Assembly: GCA_947095585.1 (NCBI GenBank)
Contig: OX352762.1
Location: 43,574,018 to 43,638,017, forward strand
Source of the DNA: Nephrocerus scutellatus
Lineage: Eukaryota > Arthropoda > Insecta > Diptera > Pipunculidae
Length of the DNA: 64,000 nt
Reading direction: 5' to 3'
The notes below the pieces were generated by a model. The model was not told the DNA's origin, made no database searches, and saw only the letters and a program-made list of their open reading frames with translations. Position 1 is the stretch's first letter, and the number at the start of each line of letters is the position of its first letter. Position numbers and translations under genes: made by a program. Positions 9,895 through 22,068 of the stretch are shown here, piece after piece.

Positions 9895-11445
9895 ATGGAA
9901 AATAAGACGCAGAGACACGATCAAGCTCTATCACTTAGCACCATTAGTCAACAACGTCTAGGATATATTTTGTTGGGGATAAAGTTAGAATCCCACAATG
10001 GTGAATTCGTCGAATGCAGAGCGCTACTAGATTCAGGCTCTCAAGTAAATTTCATTACGGAGAGACTCGTTAAAAAATTGAAGATTCCAGCAAGGCATAA
10101 TTCTTTGTGCATCCAGGGGATCGGTTATGCCACTCAAAAGGCACATAAGAGAGTGAATGTACATTTGAAATCCAGGCTGAATGGGTTCTCGGCTAGAATT
10201 GAAGCGTTGGTCTTGCCAAAATTACTTTCACCTCAACCAACTCAAGGAATAGACATCTCACAATGGAACATTCCAAAGAATATAAAATTAGCTGATCCAA
10301 ATTTCAACTGTACGGAGCATATCGACCTACTCATCGGCGCAGAACTGTATCATGAACTTCTGTCTGTTGGACAAATAAGATCCAATGTCGAGATGCCAAC
10401 TTTTCAAAACACGGTATTCGGGTGGATGGCAACAGGGAGAATTGGACAACTTCTAAATACATCAATTACTTGCGGTATGTGCATCGAAGACGAAAATCTG
10501 AACAAACTAATTGAAAAATTTTGGACAACTGAAGAACCAGAGGAACCACAAGGAGCTATTCCAACAGCAGAAAAGTGGTGTGAAAAGAACTTTGTACAGA
10601 CAACTCATCGGGATATCCAAGGCCGATTTACCGTAAAACTACCATTTTCAGACGATCCCACAAGGCTTGGGGAATCAAAACCTATCGCCCTCCAACGGTT
10701 ATATGCGTTAGAAGGACGATTAGCTAACAATAAAGAGCTTAAGCAACAATACGATCAATTTATGAACGAGTATATCACTCTAAATCACATGACAGAAGTA
10801 GCGCTTCCACCAATTAATTCACCACACTACTTTCTTCCTCACCACTGCGTGCAAAAACCTGATAGCAGTACCACCAAGTTGAGAGTCGCATTCGACGCAT
10901 CATGCAAAACATCCTACAATATATCACTCAATGATATCTTGCATGTAGGCTCCAGAATTCAGGATGACCTATTCACAATTCTGCTAAGATTCCGGTTACC
11001 ACGATTTGTTTTTACAGCCGATATAGAAAAAATGTATAGACAAGTATTGCTACATAAAGAAGATCGGAAGTACCAGTTGATTCTGTGGAGAAAGGAAGTA
11101 TCAGACCCTGTAAAATGTTATCAGCTGAACACCGTGACCTACGGCACATCATCTGCCCCATATTTATCAATAAAATGTTTACAACAGCTCTCTCAAGCAA
11201 CAACTAAAAGCCACCCCTTCGGCAGCAAGATACTTCAACACGATTTCTACGTAGACGACGTCATGACAGGCGCAAACAGTCTTTCCACTGCTCTGGAAAT
11301 GCAAAGGCAATTTATAGACGTGCTTCAGGGAGCAGGCTTCAAACTGCGCAAGTGGTGCGCAAATCACCCGCGGCTATACAAAATTTCGGTTCAGAGGACA
11401 AAGAAGTACAGCTGGACTTCAAAAATGACTCAGAAGACAACATAA
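9895..11445 (+). pseudogene. U3 BEL pol: aspartic protease plus reverse transcriptase (516 aa frame)
   Basis: This is the best preserved part of BEL pol. Retroviral-type aspartic protease (DUF1758-like): catalytic D46-S47-G48 in ALLDSGSQVNF, flap region and LIGAE at about 147-150. RT: VAFDAS at about 331-336, TADIEKMYRQ with the first catalytic Asp at 376, YVDD at 452-455. The last 22 residues are out of frame because one base is missing in CGGCTATACAAAA near 11376, so the natural continuation into A17 lies in the next frame (11352-11933). The ATG at 9895 may be internal: the frame is open upstream and overlaps the end of gag, so a frameshift expression mode is possible. Identical or nearly identical frames exist in U5, U6 and U7. 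Confidence 0.87.
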
Positions 11446-11933
11446 AAACTTTGGGTCTAACTTGGCTGCCTAAGGTAGACGATTTTTGCATCAAAACTTA
11501 TGAGAATTACGACGTCAAAGTCACAAAAAGAAAGGTCTCATCAGAAATAGCACGAATATTTGATCCACTTGGAATCATGGCTCCAGTGGTAATCACCGCA
11601 AAAATCTTTCTGCAACAGTTGTGGAAATTAAAATTAGATTGGGATGCAGCTCTACCTCAGGAATTACATTCACAATGGTCAAGTTTCCGTGACGACCTCA
11701 AGGCAATAAGTCTCATCAGGATTCCACGACACATATTTTCACACCAGACTCCAGAAGTAACAAAAGTTCACGTTTTCGCTGATGCATCCGAAAGGGCGTA
11801 TCGAGCCTCCATCTATATACGATCAACGGTTGGGCACGGAACCATTATAGTGCGATTGTTGTGCGCAAAATCTCGTGTAGCACCACTTAGAAGAAAAGGT
11901 TTAAGAAGCCGACAATTCCACCCGCCAAACTAG
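11352..11933 (+). pseudogene. U3 BEL Pao A17 region and RNase H N-terminus
   Basis: Continuation of pol after the 1-bp loss. TLGLTWLPKVDDF, SSEIARIFDPLGIMAP and ITAKIFLQQLWK are the block Pfam calls Peptidase_A17/Pao. VHVFADASERAYRASIY is the first RNase H strand with its catalytic Asp. It ends in an out-of-frame tail (RKGLRSRQFHPPN). The RNase H continues in another frame. Confidence 0.83.
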
Positions 11934-12542
11934 CAACGGATCTCGCCAATCGAATAAAAAGGGATATTGGATACGAAGATGCTCCTACGTATTTTTGGAG
12001 TGACTCTTGGCTTGGATCAACTCCTCTGAGAAATCCCTCCCAACGTTCATTGCTAACAGAGTATCTTCGATAAAGGTTAGTACCACACCACAACAATGGC
12101 GTCACTTAAAATCCAAGGAGAACCCAGCTGATTTACTAACACGAGGAATTACTCCGGAAAAGTTGAAGGAATGCAATCTTTGGTTTTACGGTCCCCTATT
12201 CCTTCATGGTCGAGAATCATCTTGGCCACAACCTTACAACAAATCGGCATTGTCTGAGCAGCAACCAAACTCCAATGCGTTACCAATAACAACTAACGAT
12301 AAGGAGGCAGGTCACTTAATCTACAAAATTAAGCATGGAAACTCATTTCAAAGGGTCCAGCGGATCACTGCGTACATATTAAGAGTAAAAGAGAACTATT
12401 CAGCCAAAAATTAACAGATTCGCTTCATACCATTCTACGACTTCTGCAGAAAGAGGAGTTCCATTCCGATATCGCCCATCTTAAACGATACAGCGAGTGC
12501 GAGTAAAACAGCGCCATAAGCAGTCTCGCACCCTTTTTGGAT
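11934..12542 (+). pseudogene. U3 BEL RNase H C-terminus and linker
   Basis: The SDS...LAWI segment has lost GAAATTGTCT (10 bp between TCT repeats, near 12006), which shifts the frame and removes residues next to the third catalytic Asp. The frame 12007-12414 carries NPADLLTRGITPEKL and then ends early because 40 bp near 12383 are deleted. GAG to TAG-type damage follows (GAGTAAAACAGC near 12500). All three lesions are shared by U3-U9 or nearly all of them. The TTTGGAT target site ends at 12542. Confidence 0.8.
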
Positions 12543-12556
12543 CATCATATTTGGCT

Positions 12557-13432
12557 CTACAACCGGGGTCCGGTCCTGGCCTCCCGCAAAAAGTCTCTCC
12601 ACCGGTCCCGATTTCGAGCCGATGTCATCCAGTTTGGCATCCCTAAACTCTGGGCGTCCTGGTCTACGCCATCCTTCCAGCGTAGGCTTCGCCGGCCTCG
12701 CTGTCGTGTTCCATAAATCCTACCGCAAAGGACTTTCCGAGCAGGATCCTCTTCGCTCATGCGAGCTAGGGGTCCTGCCCACCGGAGCCTACCGAGCTTA
12801 ATTTTCTTCACGATGTCGACATCGCGGTAACGCTCGTAGATCTCATCATTATAGAGTCTCCGGAATCGTCCTTCCTCACATATGGGGCCAACAATTCTCC
12901 GTAAGACTTTTCTCTCGAACGCGGCTAAGAGGTCAGAATGCTTTTTGCTAAGCACCCAAGTCTCGGATCCATATGTAAGTACTGGTATTACCATTGTCTT
13001 ATATATCAGCAGCTTGGATGTTATGGTTAAGTTCCTGGATTTGAAGAGTCTTGACAGGCTATAGTAGGCTTTGTTGGCTTTAAGCAGCCGTGCGCGTATT
13101 TCTGGTTCCATGCTGTTATCGGCTGCTACAGTTGACCCGAAATAGTTAAATGATTGCACTACTTCGAATGCGCGCTCCACTATCTGAATTGAGGGAGCAA
13201 TGTTGGATCTTCTACTCGCAGACGTGGCCACCATGTACTTTGTTTTGCTCTCATTTATGTGCAGTCCCAGATTTCGTGCCGCCTGCTCTATCTGGATGAA
13301 AGCTAGCTGTACAGCTCTTTGGTTTCTACCAACGATGATAATATCGTCTGCGTAAGCCAGTATCTGAATGGACTTATAGAGGATTGTTCCTCTCGCCGTT
13401 ACGTCAGAGTCTCGGATCCCAGTCCAGTCCAT
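12557..13432 (-). pseudogene. U3 RTE reverse transcriptase palm/thumb and C-terminal region
   Basis: 291-residue frame beginning just after the frameshift. AYADDII at residues 26-32 gives the catalytic Asp pair, LGLHINESKTKYM is the next RT block, and NYFGSTVAAD and LLIYKTMVIPVLTYGSE are thumb motifs. GRLRWAGPLARM near the C-terminus is typical of RTE-type LINEs. The stop lies 14-15 bp before the element's 3' end, giving the very short 3' UTR usual for the clade. Confidence 0.85.
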
Positions 13433-14057
13433 CCCCTTGTCGGAGCCCGTTATAGATGTTGAATGGGCTTGATAGTGATCCGGATATTTTTACTTGGCTT
13501 ATAACATTGGTCATAGTCAACCTACATAGTCGTGTCAGTTTATTTGGGATGCCGAATTCTCTCATGGCTTTATAAAGTTCTACTCTGGCTAAGCTATCAT
13601 CGGCGGCTTTAAAGTCTATAAAAAGATGGTGTAGTGAGTTTTGAAACTCTAGACATTTTTCCATCACCTGCCTTAGGGTGTAAATCTGATCAGTTGTTGA
13701 TTTGATGAAGCTACACTGGTATGGACCAATGATGACTTTAGCGTATGGGGCTATCCTGTCTTGAAGGATGGTGGAGAAAATCTTATACGCGGTACTCAAC
13801 AACGTTATACCACGATAATTGCTGCATTTTGTGATATCTCCCTTCTTATGTATGGGGCACAGGATGCCTCTTCGCCAGTCTTCTGGCATAACTTCTTCTT
13901 CCCATACTTGCACTATTATTTCATGAATTGCTTGGTGTAAAGGGGGGCCTCCTATTTTTATCAGTTCCGCTGGGATCCCATCAGATCCCGGGGCCTTATT
14001 ATTTTTGAGCCGATTTATCGCTCTGCTAACTTCGACTATGCTTGGTGGCGGCAGCAT
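13404..14057 (-). pseudogene. U3 RTE reverse transcriptase, fingers and N-terminal palm
   Basis: 217-residue frame with classical LINE RT blocks: NKAPGSDGIPAELIK, PIHKKGD, NYRGITLLSTAYKI and FIDFKAADDS (first catalytic Asp region). It ends at NGLRQGDGLDW, where a 1-bp insertion (TTGTCGG against TTTCGG in U10) breaks the frame. About a dozen residues expected between GLRQGD and the next palm block also look deleted in all copies, U10 included. Confidence 0.83.
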
Positions 14058-14574
14058 AGTATGATCTTCGGTAATGCGTCATACCGCGGACCCTTTGGTA
14101 GAACTTCCGCGCCTGGTGCAGTCCTTGCTCTCTGTACTGTTCCAGTTCACGGACGAGATTCTTCTCCCAGGCTGCTTTCTTTCGCCGGTGAACTGTTTTT
14201 TCATATCTTCTGAGCTCTTTATATTCATCTTCGCGTGCCCGCGTTCTATGAGATTGTTGCATTGCTCGGTACGCAACATTCTTACGTTCAGTCGCTAGCT
14301 TACATTCTTCATCGAACCAGTCGTTTCGATCTCTACGACTACTGCCTAAGATGGAGTCAGCATTACTAATGACAGTATTCTTAAGGCGTGTCCATTTCTC
14401 TTCTACGCCCGACATCTCAGCCCCAGGACTTACTCTCCCTGCATTTAGGGCGAGTCCTATCGCTTGACCGTATTTGTTTCTGGTCTCTTCATTGCGAAGG
14501 GCAGCCGTGTTGAATCGAATCTGATTCGCGGATGCAGTCTTCCGTGATGATGTAATCCACGCTCGGAGCACCAT
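14026..14574 (-). pseudogene. U3 RTE inter-domain region
   Basis: A 182-residue, strongly charged and helical frame (Arg/Lys/Glu-rich, RRDRNDWFDEEC, YEKTVHRRKKAAWE) that links endonuclease and RT in RTE elements. It ends where the net 104-bp deletion shared by all array units except U10 shifts the frame (near 14073). In U10 the same region runs on into RT. Confidence 0.75.
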
Positions 14575-14618
14575 ACCAACAAGATAGTGGTCCGAGTCGA
14601 CGTTGGCACCTCGGTACG

Positions 14619-15194
14619 TTATGTTCGTACCGTCATCAGGTTCGGGTTGTGGCGGCGGTCTATCAACACGTGGTCTATCTGGTTGCGAGTGGCTCCATCG
14701 CGAGATACCCAGGTGGCTTTGTGGATATTTTTACGCGCAAACCTTGTACTCGCAACGACCAAATTATTGCTTGCTGCCATCTCTATGACTCGTTGTCCAT
14801 TGTCATTAGTGTTCTCGTGTAAGCTATGGGTGCCAATGTACTGCCTGAATACTGGCTCCCTACCTATTTTAGCATTCATATCCCCCAGAATGATTTTTAC
14901 AACATACTGAGGGCAGGCATGGAGTTCCCGTTCGACTGATTCAAAGAATTCTTCTTTTTCATCATCCGGGGAATCCTCTGTAGGTGCGTGAACGTTTATG
15001 AGGCTTATGTTTTTAAATTTGCCCCGCACGCGAAGGGTGCATAGCCGTTCATTTACTGCAATAAAGCAGATAACGGTGGGTTTCATTCTTTTGCTGACAA
15101 GAAACCCCACCCCGAGCACATGATGTCTTGCATGAAAGCTGTAATAAATGTCATATTCTGATTTTTGTAAGACACCATTCCCTGTCCACCGCAT
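14619..15194 (-). pseudogene. U3 RTE endonuclease domain
   Basis: AP-endonuclease-like domain that nicks target DNA to prime reverse transcription. The 191-residue frame lacks the first strand (FSWNVRSL lies upstream at about 15295-15270 without a stop between). Visible family motifs: INVHAPTEDS, ILGDMNAKIG (catalytic Asp/Asn), ATWVS and NQIDHVLI (Asp of the DH-type active site). In the normal family SDHY closes the domain; it lies just beyond the stop near 14600, after a frame change. The domain is 10 residues longer than in units with the 30-bp deletion. The family match is to RTE elements often annotated as craniofacial development protein 2-like. Confidence 0.83.
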
Positions 15195-15319
15195 CTCCTG
15201 AATTGCTGTTAAGTCAGCATTATATTTGGACAGGGTATCGGCTAGCTGCTGTGCAGCTCGAGCTCTATACAGTGAGCGTACGTTCCATGAGAAAATTCTT
15301 AAATCGTTTAGCCGTTTTC

Positions 15320-15345
15320 GTTGCCGTGGTCATGCAAAACATCCT
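15320..15345. other. U3/U4 deletion junction: RTE 5' region joined to BEL RT
   Basis: TTGCCGTGGTC (RTE) is followed by ATGCAAAACATCC (BEL RT). The rest of the RTE 5' end, gag, protease and the RT start are missing, about 1.76 kb relative to the full 6193-bp form. TC is shared at the crossover. Confidence 0.85.
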
Positions 15346-15875
15346 ACAATATATCACTCAATGATATCTTGCATGTAGGCTCCAGAATTCAGGATGACCT
15401 ATTCACAATTCTGCTAAGATTCCGGTTACCACGATTTGTTTTTACAGCCGATATAGAAAAAATGTATAGACAAGTATTGCTACATAAAGAAGATCGGAAG
15501 TACCAGTTGATTCTGTGGAGAAAGGAAGTATCAGACCCTGTAAAATGTTATCAGCTGAACACCGTGACCTACGGCACATCATCTGCCCCATATTTATCAA
15601 TAAAATGTTTACAACAGCTCTCTCAAGCAACAACTAAAAGCCACCCCTTCGGCAGCAAGATACTTCAACACGATTTCTACGTAGACGACGTCATGACAGG
15701 CGCAAACAGTCTTTCCACTGCTCTGGAAATGCAAAGGCAATTTATAGACGTGCTTCAGGGAGCAGGCTTCAAACTGCGCAAGTGGTGCGCAAATCACCCG
15801 CGGCTATACAAAATTTCGGTTCAGAGGACAAAGAAGTACAGCTGGACTTCAAAAATGACTCAGAAGACAACATAA
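15332..15875 (+). pseudogene. U4 BEL reverse transcriptase, N-terminally truncated
   Basis: Starts at the CKTSYNISLNDILHVG block because of the deletion junction. TADIEKMYRQ and YVDD are intact. The frame happens to be open upstream through a few RTE-derived codons from 15321, which are not original. It ends after the common 1-bp loss. Confidence 0.82.
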
Positions 15876-16363
15876 AAACTTTGGGTCTAACTTGGCTGCC
15901 TAAGGTAGACGATTTTTGCATCAAAACTTATGAGAATTACGACGTCAAAGTCACAAAAAGAAAGGTCTCATCAGAAATAGCACGAATATTTGATCCACTT
16001 GGAATCATGGCTCCAGTGGTAATCACCGCAAAAATCTTTCTGCAACAGTTGTGGAAATTAAAATTAGATTGGGATGCAGCTCTACCTCAGGAATTACATT
16101 CACAATGGTCAAGTTTCCGTGACGACCTCAAGGCAATAAGTCTCATCAGGATTCCACGACACATATTTTCACACCAGACTCCAGAAGTAACAAAAGTTCA
16201 CGTTTTCGCTGATGCATCCGAAAGGGCGTATCGAGCCTCCATCTATATACGATCAACGGTTGGGCACGGAACCATTATAGTGCGATTGTTGTGCGCAAAA
16301 TCTCGTGTAGCACCACTTAGAAGAAAAGGTTTAAGAAGCCGACAATTCCACCCGCCAAACTAG
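15782..16363 (+). pseudogene. U4 BEL Pao A17 region and RNase H N-terminus
   Basis: Same residues and same end as in U3, including Val (GACGTC) in NYDVKV where U1, U5 and U8-U10 have Ala. Confidence 0.82.
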
Positions 16364-16972
16364 CAACGGATCTCGCCAATCGAATAAAAAGGGATATTGG
16401 ATACGAAGATGCTCCTACGTATTTTTGGAGTGACTCTTGGCTTGGATCAACTCCTCTGAGAAATCCCTCCCAACGTTCATTGCTAACAGAGTATCTTCGA
16501 TAAAGGTTAGTACCACACCACAACAATGGCGTCACGTAAAATCCAAGGAGAACCCAGCTGATTTACTAACACGAGGAATTACTCCGGAAAAGTTGAAGGA
16601 ATGCAATCTTTGGTTTTACGGTCCCCTATTCCTTCATGGTCGAGAATCATCTTGGCCACAACCTTACAACAAATCGGCATTGTCTGAGCAGCAACCAAAC
16701 TCCAATGCGTTACCAATAACAACTAACGATAAGGAGGCAGGTCACTTAATCTACAAAATTAAGCATGGAAACTCATTTCAAAGGGTCCAGCGGATCACTG
16801 CGTACATATTAAGAGTAAAAGAGAACTATTCAGCCAAAAATTAACAGATTCGCTTCATACCATTCTACGACTTCTGCAGAAAGAGGAGTTCCATTCCGAT
16901 ATCGCCCATCTTAAACGATACAGCGAGTGCGAGTAAAACAGCGCCATAAGCAGTCTCGCACCCTTTTTGGAT
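16364..16972 (+). pseudogene. U4 BEL RNase H C-terminus and linker
   Basis: Frame 16437-16844 with the shared 10-bp and 40-bp deletions. It reads HVKSKENP, whereas U3 has a private HLKSKENP. TTTGGAT is at 16966-16972. Confidence 0.78.
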
Positions 16973-19901
16973 CATCATATTTGGCTCTACAACCGGGGTC
17001 CGGTCCTGGCCTCCCGCAAAAAGTCTCTCCACCGGTCCCGATTTCGAGCCGATGTCATCCAGTTTGGCATCCCTAAACTCTGGGCGTCCTGGTCTACGCC
17101 ATCCTTCCAGCGTAGGCTTCGCCGGCCTCGCTGTCGTGTTCCATAAATCCTACCGCAAAGGACTTTCCGAGCAGGATCCTCTTCGCTCATGCGAGCTAGG
17201 GGTCCTGCCCACCGGAGCCTACCGAGCTTAATTTTCTTCACGATGTCGACATCGCGGTAACGCTCGTAGATCTCATCATTATAGAGTCTCCGGAATCGTC
17301 CTTCCTCACATATGGGGCCAACAATTCTCCGTAAGACTTTTCTCTCGAACGCGGCTAAGAGGTCAGAATGCTTTTTGCTAAGCACCCAAGTCTCGGATCC
17401 ATATGTAAGTACTGGTATTACCATTGTCTTATATATCAGCAGCTTGGATGTTATGGTTAAGTTCCTGGATTTGAAGAGTCTTGACAGGCTATAGTAGGCT
17501 TTGTTGGCTTTAAGCAGCCGTGCGCGTATTTCTGGTTCCATGCTGTTATCGGCTGCTACAGTTGACCCGAAATAGTTAAATGATTGCACTACTTCGAATG
17601 CGCGCTCCACTATCTGAATTGAGGGAGCAATGTTGGATCTTCTACTCGCAGACGTGGCCACCATGTACTTTGTTTTGCTCTCATTTATGTGCAGTCCCAG
17701 ATTTCGTGCCGCCTGCTCTATCTGGATGAAAGCTAGCTGTACAGCTCTTTGGTTTCTACCAACGATGATAATATCGTCTGCGTAAGCCAGTATCTGAATG
17801 GACTTATAGAGGATTGTTCCTCTCGCCGTTACGTCAGAGTCTCGGATCCCAGTCCAGTCCATCCCCTTGTCGGAGCCCGTTATAGATGTTGAATGGGCTT
17901 GATAGTGATCCGGATATTTTTACTTGGCTTATAACATTGGTCATAGTCAACCTACATAGTCGTGTCAGTTTATTTGGGATGCCGAATTCTCTCATGGCTT
18001 TATAAAGTTCTACTCTGGCTAAGCTATCATCGGCGGCTTTAAAGTCTATAAAAAGATGGTGTAGTGAGTTTTGAAACTCTAGACATTTTTCCATCACCTG
18101 CCTTAGGGTGTAAATCTGATCAGTTGTTGATTTGATGAAGCTACACTGGTATGGACCAATGATGACTTTAGCGTATGGGGCTATCCTGTCTTGAAGGATG
18201 GTGGAGAAAATCTTATACGCGGTACTCAACAACGTTATACCACGATAATTGCTGCATTTTGTGATATCTCCCTTCTTATGTATGGGGCACAGGATGCCTC
18301 TTCGCCAGTCTTCTGGCATAACTTCTTCTTCCCATACTTGCACTATTATTTCATGAATTGCTTGGTGTAAAGGGGGGCCTCCTATTTTTATCAGTTCCGC
18401 TGGGATCCCATCAGATCCCGGGGCCTTATTATTTTTGAGCCGATTTATCGCTCTGCTAACTTCGACTATGCTTGGTGGCGGCAGCATAGTATGATCTTCG
18501 GTAATGCGTCATACCGCGGACCCTTTGGTAGAACTTCCGCGCCTGGTGCAGTCCTTGCTCTCTGTACTGTTCCAGTTCACGGACGAGATTCTTCTCCCAG
18601 GCTGCTTTCTTTCGCCGGTGAACTGTTTTTTCATATCTTCTGAGCTCTTTATATTCATCTTCGCGTGCCCGCGTTCTATGAGATTGTTGCATTGCTCGGT
18701 ACGCAACATTCTTACGTTCAGTCGCTAGCTTACATTCTTCATCGAACCAGTCGTTTCGATCTCTACGACTACTGCCTAAGATGGAGTCAGCATTACTAAT
18801 GACAGTATTCTTAAGGCGTGTCCATTTCTCTTCTACGCCCGACATCTCAGCCCCAGGACTTACTCTCCCTGCATTTAGGGCGAGTCCTATCGCTTGACCG
18901 TATTTGTTTCTGGTCTCTTCATTGCGAAGGGCAGCCGTGTTGACTCGAATCTGATTCGCGGATGCAGTCTTCCGTGATGATGTAATCCACGCTCGGAGCA
19001 CCATACCAACAAGATAGTGGTCCGAGTCGACGTTGGCACCTCGGTACGTTATGTTCGTACCGTCATCAGGTTCGGGTTGTGGCGGCGGTCTATCAACACG
19101 TGGTCTATCTGGTTGCGAGTGGCTCCATCGCGAGATACCCAGGTGGCTTTGTGGATATTTTTACGCGCAAACCTTGTACTCGCAACGACCAAATTATTGC
19201 TTGCTGCCATCTCTATGACTCGTTGTCCATTGTCATTAGTGTTCTCGTGTAAGCTATGGGTGCCAATGTACTGCCTGAATACTGGCTCCCTACCTATTTT
19301 AGCATTCATATCCCCCAGAATGATTTTTACAACATACTGAGGGCAGGCATGGAGTTCCCGTTCGACTGATTCAAAGAATTCTTCTTTTTCATCATCCGGG
19401 GAATCCTCTGTAGGTGCGTGAACGTTTATGAGGCTTATGTTTTTAAATTTGCCCCGCACGCGAAGGGTGCATAGCCGTTCATTTACTGCAATAAAGCAGA
19501 TAACGGTGGGTTTCATTCTTTTGCTGACAAGAAACCCCACCCCGAGCACATGATGTCTTGCATGAAAGCTGTAATAAATGTCATATTCTGATTTTTGTAA
19601 GACACCATTCCCTGTCCACCGCATCTCCTGAATTGCTGTTAAGTCAGCATTATATTTGGACAGGGTATCGGCTAGCTGCTGCGCAGCTCGAGCTCTATAC
19701 AGTGAGCGTACGTTCCATGAGAAAATTCTTAAATCGTTTAGCCGTTTTCGTTGCCGTGGTCGTCGTCGTTCATCAGTGTATCCGAGGCTGATTTTGGGTT
19801 CCGTAATAATATTTTTTTACAGGCGAGGTTATTGGCCTCGTGCCAAGCTTACTTTGAAGGGACTAGCCCGATCATTCAGCTTTTCCTGCATTTTGGGAAA
19901 A
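16973..19901 (-). mobile_element. U4 RTE copy
   Basis: Frames: endonuclease 19624-19049, inter-domain 19004-18456, RT 18487-17834, palm/thumb/C-terminal 17862-16987. It has the 30-bp block and the Arg codon, as U3 does, and shares with U3 CCATCGCGAGATA where others read CCATCAGGAGATA. The net 104-bp deletion and the 1-bp insertion are present. It ends at a type-1 junction. Confidence 0.83.
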
Positions 19902-20517
19902 GTACTGCTGCAGAGAAAAGTTCACCCAACGCCATTAGAAATCTTCACGACGTTACTAAGGAGTGTCTCATGGGATTAGAAAATGTATTGTGGTGTATCC
20001 ACCAAGGAATGGGATCCAATATTAACCCACGTATTGACTAAAAAATTAGACAGAGATATGCACACCATATATGAGCAGTCACTCGAAAATCCCAAAGAGC
20101 TTCAAACAACAAGGCAAGTGATGGACTTCTTAGAGAAACGGTTTCAATCTCTAGAAGCTCTGGGCAAGGATCGGCACATCGAGGATCGACGAAGACTCCA
20201 CCCTTTAAGGACATCAGTTGCGGCAACGAGTTCATCTGCATGCTTGGTTTGTAAGGGAAATCACGCACTTTACGCTTGCAAGGAATTTTTAGATAAAACC
20301 CCCGCACATCGACTAAATGTGCTCAAAAAATATAACCTCTGCATAAATTGCCTGAAGGAATGACATCGATCAACAACTTGCCCGAGACGATCATGCACCA
20401 AATGCTCTAAAAAACACAATACTTTAGTTCATTTGGAAGCCGTGAATTCAAGCCAACAAATCAATACACCATCTACACAATTCAAAGGAATCAACCCGAC
20501 TAGAACAACCATCTTCA
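19902..20517 (+). pseudogene. U5 BEL gag remnant
   Basis: Gag frame 19983-20363 with the first knuckle intact and the common TGA at 20361-20363. The upstream part lies in the frame ending at 20041 because of the 4-bp net insertion. Confidence 0.77.
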
Positions 20518-22068
20518 ATGGAAAATAAGACGCAGAGACACGATCAAGCTCTATCACTTAGCACCATTAGTCAACAACGTCTAGGATATATTTTGTTGGG
20601 GATAAAGTTAGAATCCCACAATGGTGAATTCGTCGAATGCAGAGCGCTACTAGATTCAGGCTCTCAAGTAAATTTCATTACGGAGAGACTCGTTAAAAAA
20701 TTGAAGATTCCAGCAAGGCATAATTCTTTGTGCATCCAGGGGATCGGTTATGCCACTCAAAAGGCACATAAGAGAGTGAATGTACATTTGAAATCCAGGC
20801 TGAATGGGTTCTCGGCTAGAATTGAAGCGTTGGTCTTGCCAAAATTACTTTCACCTCAACCAACTCAAGGAATAGACATCTCACAATGGAACATTCCAAA
20901 GAATATAAAATTAGCTGATCCAAATTTCAACTGTACGGAGCATATCGACCTACTCATCGGCGCAGAACTGTATCATGAACTTCTGTCTGTTGGACAAATA
21001 AGATCCAATGTCGAGATGCCAACTTTTCAAAACACGGTATTCGGGTGGATGGCAACAGGGAGAATTGGACAACTTCTAAATACATCAATTACTTGCGGTA
21101 TGTGCATCGAAGACGAAAATCTGAACAAACTAATTGAAAAATTTTGGACAACTGAAGAACCAGAGGAACCACAAGGAGCTATTCCAACAGCAGAAAAGTG
21201 GTGTGAAAAGAACTTTGTACAGACAACTCATCGGGATATCCAAGGCCGATTTACCGTAAAACTACCATTTTCAGACGATCCCACAAGGCTTGGGGAATCA
21301 AAACCTATCGCCCTCCAACGGTTATATGCGTTAGAAGGACGATTAGCTAACAATAAAGAGCTTAAGCAACAATACGATCAATTTATGAACGAGTATATCA
21401 CTCTAAATCACATGACAGAAGTAGCGCTTCCACCAATTAATTCACCACACTACTTTCTTCCTCACCACTGCGTGCAAAAACCTGATAGCAGTACCACCAA
21501 GTTGAGAGTCGCATTCGACGCATCATGCAAAACATCCTACAATATATCACTCAATGATATCTTGCATGTAGGCTCCAGAATTCAGGATGACCTATTCACA
21601 ATTCTGCTAAGATTCCGGTTACCACGATTTGTTTTTACAGCCGATATAGAAAAAATGTATAGACAAGTATTGCTACATAAAGAAGATCGGAAGTACCAGT
21701 TGATTCTGTGGAGAAAGGAAGTATCAGACCCTGTAAAAAGTTATCAGCTGAACACCGTGACCTACGGCACATCATCTGCCCCATATTTATCAATAAAATG
21801 TTTACAACAGCTCTCTCAAGCAACAACTAAAAGCCACCCCTTCGGCAGCAAGATACTTCAACACGATTTCTACGTAGACGACGTCATGACAGGCGCAAAC
21901 AGTCTTTCCACTGCTCTGGAAATGCAAAGGCAATTTATAGACGTGCTTCAGGGAGCAGGCTTCAAACTGCGCAAGTGGTGCGCAAATCACCCGCGGCTAT
22001 ACAAAATTTCGGTTCAGAGGACAAAGAAGTACAGCTGGACTTCAAAAATGACTCAGAAGACAACATAA
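20518..22068 (+). pseudogene. U5 BEL protease-reverse transcriptase frame (516 aa)
   Basis: Differs from the U3 frame at a single residue that I can see, Ser for Cys at position 408 (...DPVKSYQ). DSGS and YVDD are intact. The C-terminal frameshift is the same. Confidence 0.86.

Larger units (their letters stand above)
12543..15331 (-). mobile_element. U3 RTE copy, carries the ancestral 30-bp block
   Basis: The four frames below belong to this copy. It keeps the 30 bp near 14635 that most units lost, and it has an Arg codon where U1, U2 and U5-U7 have a TGA in the endonuclease. Its 5' end is removed by the U3/U4 deletion junction at 15331. Confidence 0.83.
15332..19901 (+). repeat. U4, 4570-bp deletion derivative of the array unit
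   Basis: Begins inside BEL RT and otherwise has the complete BEL RT-to-RNase H part and an RTE copy. It repeats U3 with a constant offset of 4430 bp and almost no substitutions, so U3 and U4 are very close sisters. Confidence 0.87.
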
